Origin: Brevibacillus massiliensis
Lineage (GTDB): Bacteria; Bacillota; Bacilli; Brevibacillales; Brevibacillaceae
NCBI RefSeq assembly: GCF_000311785.1
Contig: NZ_HE978535.1
Span: forward strand, 633,922 to 697,921
Direction: 5' to 3'
Length of the DNA: 64,000 nucleotides
Shown in pieces: positions 1-8,113 of this stretch (position 1 is its first letter; every line of letters begins with the position of its first letter). The position numbers and the translations under genes are program-made. The notes beneath the pieces are model-generated. The model worked only from the letters and a program-made list of their open reading frames with translations, had not been told where the DNA came from and did not search any database.

Positions 1-193
1 CCCATCGCTGAGTACCCGTCATTTCCGTATGTTCGCAAATCTGCGAAGTCTTGGAATTTCGGGTTTTTTTATCTGCATCAAGCGGCGAATGGCTCTGGCG
101 CATTCGGGATGTATGGTTGGGTTCGTCCGCAAGCGCTCAGCCACCTTCTCTGGTTGATCGCATCGAATACAAAAAATCATACACGGTTTTTCC
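1..193. other. Left edge, no gene recognised
   Basis: No reading frame here has a convincing ribosome binding site or a recognisable product. Short antisense frames run through the terminator of the neighbouring aspartokinase gene and look like chance frames. A small hairpin-forming sequence, TTCGCAAATCTGCGAA, lies near positions 33-48 and has no assigned role. Confidence 0.4.
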
Positions 194-230
194 AAAAAAT
201 ACAAAGATGCCCCTCCGGCAGAAGGGCATC
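194..230 (-). terminator. Rho-independent terminator of aspartokinase gene
   Basis: Read on the minus strand, a 10 bp stem built on GATGCCC/GGGCATC with a short loop is followed by TTTGTATTTTTT. It lies 20 bases past the stop codon of the aspartokinase gene. Confidence 0.8.
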
Positions 231-251
231 CGCTTGGCTGCGTCGTTTCGC

Positions 252-1631
252 TCAAATGGCCTGACGCGATTGTTGTTGATCGGCAAAAAACTCGTTGTAC
301 AAAGCGATGACGGCCCGGTCCGCATCTACCTCTTTCACCCCGAACATCATGCTGACTTCGGACGAGCCTTGATTGATCATTTCCAGGTTTACCTTTGCCT
401 TCGCCAGCGCAGCCGTCGCTTTGGCGGAAGTGCCGACCGAATGTCTCATTCCCTCGCCGACGATCATGACGAGAGCCAGGTCATCTTCAATAAAAACATC
501 ATCGACTTGCAATTCCCGGCGAATTCGTTCCACCACCCGGGACCGAATGGCTTCGGTGAAATCCTTTTTGCGCAGGATGACGGAAATATTGTCGATTCCC
601 GAAGGGGTGTGTTCGTAGGACAAACCCTCTTCTTCAAGAATTTGCAGCAGGCGCCGGCCAAACCCGATTTCCCGATGCAGCAGGTACTTGCTGACATAGA
701 TGCTGCAAAAACCTGTGTCGCTCGCGATGCCGGACACCCGATTTTCGCTGGCCTCTCTCTCCGATACGATCATCGTGCCGGGAGCGCTTGGGTTGTTCGT
801 GTTTTTTACGCACACTGGAATCCCCGCACGGTATGCCGGAAGCAGCGCTTCCTCGTGAAACACGGTAAAGCCCGCGTAAGAAAGCTCTCTCATCTCGCGG
901 TATGTGATTACGCGAATTTCTTTGGGATGCTTCACCAAATTCGGATTGACGGCATAAACGGAGTCGACGTCGGTGAAATTTTCGTACAAGTCCGCCTTGA
1001 CGGCTGCCGCCAGGATCGAGCCGGTGATGTCTGAGCCGCCCCGGGAAAATGTGACCAGGATTCCTTCTTTCGTATATCCAAAAAAACCGGGGAAAATCAC
1101 GATTCCTTTGCGGTCCCGCAAAGCGCGCAGCCGTTCGTATGATTCAGGCAGGACTTGAGCGTTTCCGGCTTCATCCGTGACGAACAGCCCTGCGTCGAGA
1201 GGATTTACATACTCGGCTTCTTCGCCCAGGCTCCTCAGATAATGAGCCACCAGCTTGGCGCAAGTGTCCTCACCTGCCGCTTTTACTGCATCGATAAACC
1301 GGGCAGCGTCCGCGGTGTTTTTTGCCGTCAGGATTTCCTGCAGGTCGGCCGTGAGCGTTTCCGTGACCTCCCGGGAAAGCTGAAGCTCCTCGGCAATTTC
1401 TGTATAACGTTGGAAAATCTTCTGTTTGATCTCTTCTGCCTGGCCATCGGCGAGGTATTTTTCCCCGTAGGCGATCAAGAGATCCGTCACTTTGATGTCT
1501 TCTTTGAATCGTTTTCCCGGTGCCGAAACCACGACCAAACGCCGCTCGGCATCCGCTCTGATGATGTCACACACTTTCCTGATCTGGGCTGCGCTCGCAA
1601 GTGAGGTTCCCCCGAATTTTGCTACTTTCAT
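252..1631 (-). CDS. Aspartokinase (YclM/ThrD-type monofunctional)
   Basis: Phosphorylates L-aspartate, the first committed step toward lysine, threonine, methionine and diaminopimelate. The 459-residue protein opens with the kinase motif KFGGTS, has a central SRGGSDITGS nucleotide/aspartate-binding segment, and ends in tandem ACT-type regulatory domains (from about residue 300). The length fits Bacillus YclM-type aspartokinase III. The ATG at 1631 is preferred over an in-frame GTG 15 bases upstream because GGAGGAG lies at proper spacing before it. No lysine riboswitch or T-box is visible in the short upstream region, so feedback through the ACT domains is the likely control. Monocistronic, with its own terminator. 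Confidence 0.92.
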   Translation of the reverse strand: MKVAKFGGTSLASAAQIRKVCDIIRADAERRLVVVSAPGKRFKEDIKVTDLLIAYGEKYLADGQAEEIKQKIFQRYTEIAEELQLSREVTETLTADLQEILTAKNTADAARFIDAVKAAGEDTCAKLVAHYLRSLGEEAEYVNPLDAGLFVTDEAGNAQVLPESYERLRALRDRKGIVIFPGFFGYTKEGILVTFSRGGSDITGSILAAAVKADLYENFTDVDSVYAVNPNLVKHPKEIRVITYREMRELSYAGFTVFHEEALLPAYRAGIPVCVKNTNNPSAPGTMIVSEREASENRVSGIASDTGFCSIYVSKYLLHREIGFGRRLLQILEEEGLSYEHTPSGIDNISVILRKKDFTEAIRSRVVERIRRELQVDDVFIEDDLALVMIVGEGMRHSVGTSAKATAALAKAKVNLEMINQGSSEVSMMFGVKEVDADRAVIALYNEFFADQQQSRQAI

Positions 1632-1709
1632 CTCCGTCTCCTCCACTATCTATCCAAGCTGTGAAAAGCTCTTTGTCGTCATTTGTATGCAATTGGCTAT
1701 CCATGCACA

Positions 1710-1760
1710 TGAGTCTAGGTTAAATGACTTTTTGCAAAAAGACAAGTGTTCTTTTGGGGT
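1710..1760 (-). promoter_or_regulatory. Putative aspartokinase promoter with palindrome
   Basis: On the minus strand TTGTCT and TAACCT lie 17 bases apart upstream of the aspartokinase gene. The spacer contains the perfect palindrome CTTTTTGCAAAAAG (1728-1741), a possible operator. Inferred from sequence only. Confidence 0.35.
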
Positions 1761-1773
1761 GGACACGAATCAT

Positions 1774-1983
1774 TTACGATTTCTCGATAATCGCCTGAAC
1801 CCTGCCGATTTGCCCGTCCTGGAGGCGAACCTTGATTCCCCGCGGGTGATGAGCTGAATTCGTGAGGATGTCTTTCACAATCCCGCGTGTTGTCTTCCCG
1901 GTTTTTTGATCTTTTTTCAAAATGATCTCTACCTCGCGACCTGGGTGGATGTCTTTGCGATGTTGTCCGTGTTTGTTCGTCAT
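1774..1983 (-). CDS. ywbE: YwbE family protein (DUF2196)
   Basis: A 69-residue protein of the conserved YwbE family, whose function is not established. The core reads KKDQKTGKTTRGIVKDILTN followed by HHPRGIKVRL and a Gly-Gln-Ile-Gly-Arg-Val segment, which is the family signature. The start at 1983 gives the usual family length. An in-frame ATG at 2007 is also possible because a GGAGGAGGG lies upstream of it. The gene is alone on the minus strand and divergent from the GIY-YIG fusion gene. Confidence 0.85.
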   Translation of the reverse strand: MTNKHGQHRKDIHPGREVEIILKKDQKTGKTTRGIVKDILTNSAHHPRGIKVRLQDGQIGRVQAIIEKS

Positions 1984-2182
1984 TTGGTCTGGAGTGCTCC
2001 TTTTCATGTCAAATGTCTGCCCTCCTCCCAGGTTAGCAATTATCGCGGCGAAGGAAAAGGGACGGGAATTTCGCAAACGCCCGGCCAACGACCGCGGCCA
2101 AAATCAGGGTTGCTTGACTTATCCTAGACTAAATAGTAAATTGTCTATTATGATACAAACGTTATAAGGGTGTGTTTGTTTT

Positions 2183-3322
2183 ATGAGTGTTTCCGAATCG
2201 TTTTGGAATGCTACCTTGGAAGAATTGAAACGCGGCTACATTCTGGAAGGCGATCATTATGTCTGCCTGCTCTGCGGCGAGCAGGTTGAGACAGGGATCG
2301 TCTACCCCGCTGACGGCGTTCTCTATGAAGCGGAAAGGTATATGCGGCGCCATATCGATGACGTTCATCATTCCGTCTTCGATTTCCTGACCCAGCTGGA
2401 TAGGAAATTGACGGGTTTAACTGAGCATCAGACTCTTCTGCTGCGGCTGTTTTACCAGGGAAAAAGCGATGCCGAAATCCAAAAAGAGCTGGGGATCGGA
2501 AGTGCTTCCACCATTCGCAATCACCGCTTCGTATTGAAGGAAAAAGAACGTCAATCCAGGGTGTTTTTGGCTGTGATGGAACTCTTAAAAGAGAGGGATA
2601 AACACGCCCCGGCTGCGCTCGGCTCGGCCAAAAAAGGCAGCAACGCGTCTGCTCCCTCCCCTGCTGCACAGGATGAAAGACAACAGATCTTGCGAAAATA
2701 CTTTCCGGAAGGGACGGACGGCCCCCTGTACAGCCTCCCCCGGAAGGAAAAACACAAGCTGGTTGTCCTGCAGGAGGTCGCCAAGCGCTTTGAAAGCGGA
2801 CGGACGTATGACGAAAAGGAAGTCAACCACATTTTGCAGGATGTGTATGATGACTACGTCTTGCTGAGAAGAATTTTAATCGATTACTCGTTCCTGGAAA
2901 GGGAACCGGATGGCAGCGAGTATTGGCTGAAGACAAATGAGACAGGGGAGGCGGGCGAGCAGATGGACAGAAAGAAAGAACTGAAGCTGCAGTACAAGGA
3001 AATGAAAACCGAGGCCGGCGTCTACCAGATCAAGAATACGAAAAATCAAAAGGTCCTGATCGACAGCACGATGAACCTGAAGACCATGAACGGAAAGAGG
3101 TTCCAGCTGCAAAACGGTTCGCACGTAAACAAAGCGCTGCAAAAGGAATGGAATGAATACGGCGAAGAAGCCTTCGTTTTCGAGGTGTTGGAGATCTTGA
3201 AGGTGAAAGAAGACGCCTTCTGGAACGCTGCGGACGAATTGGCAAAGCTGGAGGAAAAATGGCTGGAAAAGCTGAAGCCCTATGGCGACAGAGGCTACAA
3301 CTCCCAGCCCGCAAGAAGGTAA
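2183..3322 (+). CDS. Zinc finger / HTH / DUF2087 / GIY-YIG-like fusion protein
   Basis: A 379-residue multidomain protein. Residues 25-65 carry a C-X2-C (C28, C31) and H-X4-H (H57, H62) arrangement suggesting a zinc finger. Residues 78-120 look like a LuxR-type helix-turn-helix (LTEHQTLLLRLFYQGKSDAE). Residues about 165-250 match DUF2087, beginning YFPEGTDGPLYSLPRKEKHK. The C-terminus (about 283-365) has the GIY-YIG fold pattern, beginning AGVYQIKNTKNQKVLIDSTM and later FVFEVLEIL. In the last domain the Tyr-Ile-Gly strand is degenerate (VLI-Asp) and the catalytic Arg is not obvious, so nuclease activity is doubtful. Most likely a DNA-binding regulator; partner and target are unknown. It has its own terminator and no operon partner. 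Confidence 0.75.
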   Translation: MSVSESFWNATLEELKRGYILEGDHYVCLLCGEQVETGIVYPADGVLYEAERYMRRHIDDVHHSVFDFLTQLDRKLTGLTEHQTLLLRLFYQGKSDAEIQKELGIGSASTIRNHRFVLKEKERQSRVFLAVMELLKERDKHAPAALGSAKKGSNASAPSPAAQDERQQILRKYFPEGTDGPLYSLPRKEKHKLVVLQEVAKRFESGRTYDEKEVNHILQDVYDDYVLLRRILIDYSFLEREPDGSEYWLKTNETGEAGEQMDRKKELKLQYKEMKTEAGVYQIKNTKNQKVLIDSTMNLKTMNGKRFQLQNGSHVNKALQKEWNEYGEEAFVFEVLEILKVKEDAFWNAADELAKLEEKWLEKLKPYGDRGYNSQPARR

Positions 3323-3374
3323 TACACTTGGAATTGTTGCAGCGGCAGAGCTGCGAATGCCGTGCATCCAACGG

Positions 3375-3420
3375 ATGGCCGACCAAAACGTCATGTTTGT
3401 TTTGGGCGGCCATTTTGTTT
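3375..3420 (+). terminator. Terminator of DUF2087/GIY-YIG gene
   Basis: A long hairpin pairs ATGGCCGACCAAAAC with GTTTTGGGCGGCCAT (one internal mismatch, 9-base loop) and is followed by TTTGTTT. It lies about 50 bases past the stop codon. Confidence 0.85.
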
Positions 3421-3550
3421 CTCCTCGTACATCGTCACAGGCAGCAGCGATCCTGATTTTTAAGCCGGGTCGGCATCTGCTTGACAAGGTCGCCGGAGAA
3501 AAGCAGACTCTTTACAGGTTGCGGCCAGGAAAGAAGTTTCGGCCGCTGTG

Positions 3551-4048
3551 TTACTTCAGCGCTTCGACAAATGCTGTCTCGATCTGGTCAGCTTCCGGTG
3601 ATACGGCAAACAGAATGAAGTTCCCATTTGTTTTGACCACGTGATGTTCGATGAAAGCATATTCATCCGGAAGGTAGTCTTTAAACTTTTTCGCTTGTGC
3701 GTCTACCCGGTTCAATATGCTTTCGATTATCTCCTCCACCTGATTCGCGTCCTTTACTTTCACGACGAGCACTTCATCCGCTTTCACATTGGTGGGAGCG
3801 AGATAGAGAATAAAGTCCTCCACTTCATCTGCACTTATGTGATACAGCTTTTGCAGTTTGTCCCTGTCCCCTCGTTTCAGTTCATCCAGATGGACCGCTT
3901 GGCTGATCTTTTCGCCCACCTCTGTGACAGTGGCGTTCCCCGCCTCCTCTGCTTTGCCGGAACATCCCGCGACAGCTGCGGACATGAGGGCAAACGCGAT
4001 GAACGCCAACCATAATGTACGATGGATACCATGCCTGTTCTTCCACAT
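3551..4048 (-). CDS. DUF4358 lipoprotein of O-acetylation operon
   Basis: A 165-residue exported lipoprotein. An N-terminal hydrophobic stretch ends in the lipobox VAGC, so the mature protein starts at a lipidated Cys and sits on the outer face of the membrane. The rest resembles DUF4358 proteins, often the last gene of Firmicute MBOAT/DHHW operons. Its biochemical role is unknown; a helper role in extracellular polymer acylation is inferred from context. A good GGGGAG ribosome site precedes the ATG. It is the last gene of the four-gene operon, 29 bases after the DHHW gene. Confidence 0.8.
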   Translation of the reverse strand: MWKNRHGIHRTLWLAFIAFALMSAAVAGCSGKAEEAGNATVTEVGEKISQAVHLDELKRGDRDKLQKLYHISADEVEDFILYLAPTNVKADEVLVVKVKDANQVEEIIESILNRVDAQAKKFKDYLPDEYAFIEHHVVKTNGNFILFAVSPEADQIETAFVEALK

Positions 4049-4077
4049 TTGGTTCCACTCCCCGCATCGTATTCACC

Positions 4078-5217
4078 CTATTCAGACAGGCTTTGAATGG
4101 ACGGATCTGCAAAAAAAGTATTGGCGTTGTAGAGAATCAGCATCTCATCGATGTGGTTGGCTTTGACGAATGCGCCCAGATCGTCCTCGCAATATCTCAG
4201 GTCGACGACGTAGATTTCGCCAAAATGCGCTGTCAAAAAAGGGAGAAAGCAGTTGGCATACGAATCTTTTACCACCAACAGTTTTTTTCCTTCCGGATGA
4301 CGAGTGGCGATTTTGATCAAAGCGTGATTGACATTCAAGAAAACCGTATATTTATCTTTTTTCTTGAGATTCTCCCTTTCGTAAAGAGAGTCTGCGCTTT
4401 TCTGTTCATCAACGTACTCTACGTGACAAGCTTCGCCGTCCTTCGGTTCATATAGTGCAATGCTGTCCGGCTGCAGGTGCCGAAATCCGCTTCGGGAATA
4501 GAGCGAACCGTAAAATTCATCGGTCACCTGTTCGATACGATACTCCGCCTCCTCTTTCGGGGCAAACCCCATCTGCCCGGCCAGCACCCGGTAGGCGAGA
4601 TAAGCGCCTTTTGTCGTCCAATGGTGGTCTGTTTTATAGAAGATATTCGCCGACCTGTTTGCATACAGCGCCGGATATGTGTCCACATAGCGGATGTCCT
4701 GATTCAGCTTTTTCCGAACCATGTCCAGGTAATGAAGCTGCTCTTCACCCGAGACATCGTCAGGCAGTTTCTCCTCCAGAACGCTCACCGCTGTCGGCAC
4801 CAGCATCAAGTATTTCGGCAGATCTGGGTTAGCTCGATCAAAGAAATTGAGCGCATCTACCTTCTTTTCCACCTCTGCGTCTTCGGGACGAATCCATTTT
4901 TGAATGAGATAACCATCCTTCCCCAAATAGACATCGTGATTTTCCTTCTTTCCGATCGCCCGGTCGACATCCGATTTGAGACCGATCCAAAAGTCTCTGA
5001 ACGCAAACTGGTCAGACATGTACCTTTCAAATACGGAAGGAAATCTGCCGCGGAGCAACTTTTCCAGAGAGAAAGCCGGCAGCTGTTCCAACGTCCGATT
5101 CTCCGATTCGGAAAACGCCTTCGTTGGCGTGAGGATGCCAAGTGCGGACATCCCCCCGATAAACAGGCAGAGGGAGATTGCCATCACGTATTTATACCAT
5201 TTGTCATACCGATTCAG
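4078..5217 (-). CDS. DHHW family (AlgX/AlgJ-like) membrane-anchored protein
   Basis: An SGNH-like protein expected to work outside the membrane in transferring acyl groups to a polysaccharide, partner of the adjacent MBOAT. One N-terminal membrane anchor (about residues 9-28) is followed by the signature FYKTDHHWTTKG with DHHW at 197-200. A further hallmark is KDSYANCFLPFL near the end. Start choice is unusual. The upstream TTG at 5265 has no ribosome site, whereas AAGGAGG (5226-5232) is ideally placed 8 bases before a CTG codon at 5217. A GTG at 5226 overlaps that site. CTG initiation is therefore proposed, with moderate certainty. The gene lies directly after the MBOAT gene. Confidence 0.83.
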   Translation of the reverse strand: MNRYDKWYKYVMAISLCLFIGGMSALGILTPTKAFSESENRTLEQLPAFSLEKLLRGRFPSVFERYMSDQFAFRDFWIGLKSDVDRAIGKKENHDVYLGKDGYLIQKWIRPEDAEVEKKVDALNFFDRANPDLPKYLMLVPTAVSVLEEKLPDDVSGEEQLHYLDMVRKKLNQDIRYVDTYPALYANRSANIFYKTDHHWTTKGAYLAYRVLAGQMGFAPKEEAEYRIEQVTDEFYGSLYSRSGFRHLQPDSIALYEPKDGEACHVEYVDEQKSADSLYERENLKKKDKYTVFLNVNHALIKIATRHPEGKKLLVVKDSYANCFLPFLTAHFGEIYVVDLRYCEDDLGAFVKANHIDEMLILYNANTFFADPSIQSLSE

Positions 5218-5265
5218 GAAAACCACCTCCTTCAGGCGAATGAAGGCCCTGCCTGCCCCCCGCAA

Positions 5266-6672
5266 TTAGAATCTGAAGTATAAAAAAGGATTGTACGTAT
5301 CATTGACCAGATAAGCCGTGGAGAGCAGCACGAGACCGATATGGACCGCCGGAACCGCGAGGACACCTGCCAGTCTCAGCTTTTCTCTCAGGTATGACAA
5401 GGCTTTGGCAGGAATCGGGGTGGAGCATATGACGAGCACGATCAACAACAGGAGATTCGTTGACAGGTAATAGCGTGCCTGGCTGTCGACAAACTCGTGC
5501 GTCCCGAGGCCAAACATCGCTGTGATGAATCCCGTCGCCTGGGAGAGACTTTCGCATTCAAACCATACCCACCCTACGATCACGATAAAGAGCGTGTACG
5601 CATGTCCGATGATGGCAGCTCTCGCATGCAGCCATTTCAGCAGGAACAGCTTTTCGAGCGTGACAAAAAAGCCGAAATAGAGATCCCAGACGACGAAGTT
5701 CCAGCTTGCCCCGTGCCATAAACCGGTTAAAAACCATACCACGAGCAGATTTCGGAGCTGTAGTCCGAGGCCTCTGCGGTTGCCGCCAAGCGGAATATAG
5801 ATGTATTCGCGAAACCAGGAGCCGAGCGAGATGTGCCACCTGCGCCAAAACTCCGTAATGCTTTTGGATTGATAGGGATAATCGAAGTTTCTCATAAAAT
5901 CAAAGCCAAACATTTTCCCCAGTCCGCGGGCCATGTCCGAATACCCGCTGAAGTCAAAATAGATCTGGAAGGTAAACGCGATGATGCCCAGCCATGCCGA
6001 GAGCACAGTCAAGTCTGCCAGCGGCGTCGCCTTTACATTCGTCCACAAGAGACCGATTTGATTGGCGAGCAGCACTTTTTTCGCCAGTCCCCTGATGAAT
6101 AGTTCCGCTCCTTCGCCAAACCGGTCCAGCGTCACATTTCTTTGCGCCAATTGCCTCGCAATATCGCCGTATTTGACGATCGGTCCGGCGACAAGCTGCG
6201 GGAACATCGTGACATAGGCCCCAAACGAGATGATATTTTTTTGCACCGGCACCTTGTCCAGATACACATCCACGATATAAGACATCGTTTGAAACGTGTA
6301 AAAGGAGATCCCCACCGGAAGTGGAAGCTGCGGCGCCTGCATGTGCAGGTGAAACAGGCTGTTGAGATTCTCCACGACAAATCCGGCGTATTTGAAAAAG
6401 CCAAGGATCCCGATACTTACCGCAAGGGAGTTGATCAAGACGGCTCTGGCAACGGCCTTGCGTCTTCGATACTTCGCGATCAAGAGACCATTGGCATAGT
6501 CAAATACAGTGGAAAAGATCATGAGGAGAATGTACACGGGCTCTCCCCAGGCGTAAAACACCAGGCTTGCCAGCAGCAGGACAGCGTTTCGAAGGCCTTT
6601 CGGCGACAGATAGTATCCTGCAATCGTGAAGGGCAAAAACAAAAAGAGAAAGATGAGACTGCTGAAAACCAA
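5266..6672 (-). CDS. MBOAT family O-acyltransferase (AlgI/DltB-like)
   Basis: A 468-residue polytopic membrane O-acyltransferase that would pass acetyl groups from the cytoplasm to an acceptor outside. It shows the family N-terminus MVFSSLIFLFLFLPF, the segment PVGISFYTFQTMSYIVDVY, and the motifs WRRWHISLGSWFREYIYIPL (H280) and TGLWHGASWNF (H320). These carry the two conserved histidines. It is full length for the family. The start is TTG with GGGGAGGTGA upstream. It sits between the SGNH lipoprotein and the DHHW gene, the usual arrangement for alginate-type or secondary cell-wall polymer acetylation. The acceptor polymer cannot be told from the sequence. Confidence 0.93.
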   Translation of the reverse strand: MVFSSLIFLFLFLPFTIAGYYLSPKGLRNAVLLLASLVFYAWGEPVYILLMIFSTVFDYANGLLIAKYRRRKAVARAVLINSLAVSIGILGFFKYAGFVVENLNSLFHLHMQAPQLPLPVGISFYTFQTMSYIVDVYLDKVPVQKNIISFGAYVTMFPQLVAGPIVKYGDIARQLAQRNVTLDRFGEGAELFIRGLAKKVLLANQIGLLWTNVKATPLADLTVLSAWLGIIAFTFQIYFDFSGYSDMARGLGKMFGFDFMRNFDYPYQSKSITEFWRRWHISLGSWFREYIYIPLGGNRRGLGLQLRNLLVVWFLTGLWHGASWNFVVWDLYFGFFVTLEKLFLLKWLHARAAIIGHAYTLFIVIVGWVWFECESLSQATGFITAMFGLGTHEFVDSQARYYLSTNLLLLIVLVICSTPIPAKALSYLREKLRLAGVLAVPAVHIGLVLLSTAYLVNDTYNPFLYFRF

Positions 6673-6720
6673 CGTCAGGTCACCTCCCCAGGGCCAGTTT
6701 TGCCGGAGAAAAAGGAACCA

Positions 6721-7392
6721 TCATTTTTTCAGGTAATCTTTCAAATCGTCCAGCAAAAGCGGGTAAAATTCCGCCTTAAAGTGTACGCCATCCGTATCGA
6801 ACAGATCAGGATTGTTCGTAAAGATCGGAGTCAAATCGATAAATTCGACCTGTTCCTTTGCCGCCAGCTCCTTCAGCCCTGCGTTAAACTCGCCGATGTT
6901 TTGATAACGCGGTTCTTCCCGCTCGGCTTCTGCGGTCACCGGTGTCAGCGACAAAACGCGGATTTTCACATTCGGCAGCTTCCCCTTTATTTTGCCGATC
7001 AGCTTCGCATACTGGGTCAAAAAGTATTCTTTCGGATTGTCTACCGGCATGTACAGGTCGTTTCCACCCAACAGGATAAAGACGTGATCAGGGTGTCTGC
7101 TTGCCAGATTGTCCACTTCGTCTTGGGCAAATTCAGCCGTTGCCCCTGCATTCCCGATCACATTCGCTTCATCCAGTACATCGTGATAGGAAAGTCCTTC
7201 TATAAGCGAATCACCCAGAAAAACACTCTTTTGGAACAAAGATGCATAGGACACGTCCACTCGCTCTGTGGATGCAGATCCGCTTTCATTCGCCCCAGCG
7301 GCAGCTTCTTTCCCGCTCTCTGGCGCTCCGCAAGCTGCCAAGGCTAGTGCGATGATCCCTGTACACAGGATCGAAGACATTTTTTTTGGCAT
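6721..7392 (-). CDS. SGNH/GDSL hydrolase lipoprotein
   Basis: A 223-residue lipoprotein with signal peptide and lipobox LAAC (Cys21). It has the SGNH catalytic blocks: GDS at 60-62, GGND at 109-112 and D201/H204 in DTDGVH. Such proteins act as esterases or acetyl transferases on cell-surface glycans. It is the first gene of the operon with the MBOAT, DHHW and DUF4358 genes, pointing to a complete extracytoplasmic O-acetylation machine. The gene lies about 75 bases downstream of a promoter that matches the one of the nearby two-component system. Confidence 0.88.
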   Translation of the reverse strand: MPKKMSSILCTGIIALALAACGAPESGKEAAAGANESGSASTERVDVSYASLFQKSVFLGDSLIEGLSYHDVLDEANVIGNAGATAEFAQDEVDNLASRHPDHVFILLGGNDLYMPVDNPKEYFLTQYAKLIGKIKGKLPNVKIRVLSLTPVTAEAEREEPRYQNIGEFNAGLKELAAKEQVEFIDLTPIFTNNPDLFDTDGVHFKAEFYPLLLDDLKDYLKK

Positions 7393-7472
7393 GGTACTCT
7401 TCCTTTCTTTTGTGTGATCATGATGCTTGCTTACATTCCTCCTTTTTTCAGAACTTGTCTCTCACAGGAGAT

Positions 7473-7506
7473 AGTGTAAGGGGGGCAGATAAATATAAGA
7501 TGCAGA
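7473..7506 (-). promoter_or_regulatory. Promoter/operator of the O-acetylation operon (copy 1 of paired motif)
   Basis: On the minus strand TCTGCATCTTATATTTATCT, ending in G, is followed exactly 7 bases later by a TACACT -10 box. The same 21-base element, with one change and the same 7-base spacing to TACAAT, lies upstream of the response regulator gene at 10707-10740. The element covers the -35 position, as an activator site or an alternative-sigma -35 region would. Confidence 0.6.
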
Positions 7507-7606
7507 CCGGATTGAATTGAATTAAAGAAAACGATCTGCTTGTTCGTCTCGTCAAAACATCAGGATCGTAACACCATCAGTCGACTCTCAAAGGAGTGAA
7601 TGAACC

Positions 7607-8053
7607 ATGAAGCATCGCTTCCTTGGATTCTGTTTGGCCTTCCTGTCGCTTTGCTTCCTGCAAGCGTGCATGCCCGGCGGTGATGATTCCCAAAGCATCC
7701 GATACGAAAACACGAGCCATCACTTCACGCTGCAGCTTCCTGCAAGCTGGGAGGGAAAGTATGAAGTAGATGAAGCGGAAAGCGCGATTACCTTCTCCAG
7801 TACAGCAAATCAACCCGGGGGCGTGCTGTTTCAGATCAGAATGTGGACGAAGGAAAAATGGAGGGAGGATGGCGAAGAACTGTCAAAGATCATTCACATC
7901 GCCAAGATCGGAGAATCGGAAGACAAAATTTTTTCGTTCAGTACGCCGACAGATGTGCAGTACATTCCAGACGATGAGGCAAAGAAGCAGGAATATTTTA
8001 CTATGTTTGACGACATCGAAAACATCAAAGCCTCCTTCGAGATAAAAAAATAG
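7607..8053 (+). CDS. Small lipoprotein, function unknown
   Basis: A 148-residue secreted lipoprotein. The signal peptide ends in the lipobox LQAC (Cys21) and an AAAGGAG site precedes the ATG. The mature part starts with a short linker and then a segment reminiscent of PsbP-like beta folds, YENTSHHFTLQLPASWEGKY. The family was not recognised with certainty. It is divergent from the O-acetylation operon and convergent with the sensor kinase gene, so a role near envelope sensing is possible but only inferred. Confidence 0.75.
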   Translation: MKHRFLGFCLAFLSLCFLQACMPGGDDSQSIRYENTSHHFTLQLPASWEGKYEVDEAESAITFSSTANQPGGVLFQIRMWTKEKWREDGEELSKIIHIAKIGESEDKIFSFSTPTDVQYIPDDEAKKQEYFTMFDDIENIKASFEIKK

Positions 8054-8113
8054 CGGCGGCTTCGGGTCCAGCCTGTTTGATCAGGAAAATGAAAAAAGTG
8101 AAGAACCGCAGCT

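Noticed and set aside
19-255. 78-codon minus-strand frame at left edge
   Set aside because: Runs through the aspartokinase terminator and has no ribosome site.
51-1034. 327-codon plus-strand frame opposite aspartokinase
   Set aside because: Antisense to a well-conserved gene, no ribosome site, no family resemblance.
1632-1773. Lysine riboswitch or T-box before aspartokinase
   Set aside because: The region is too short and shows none of the conserved elements.
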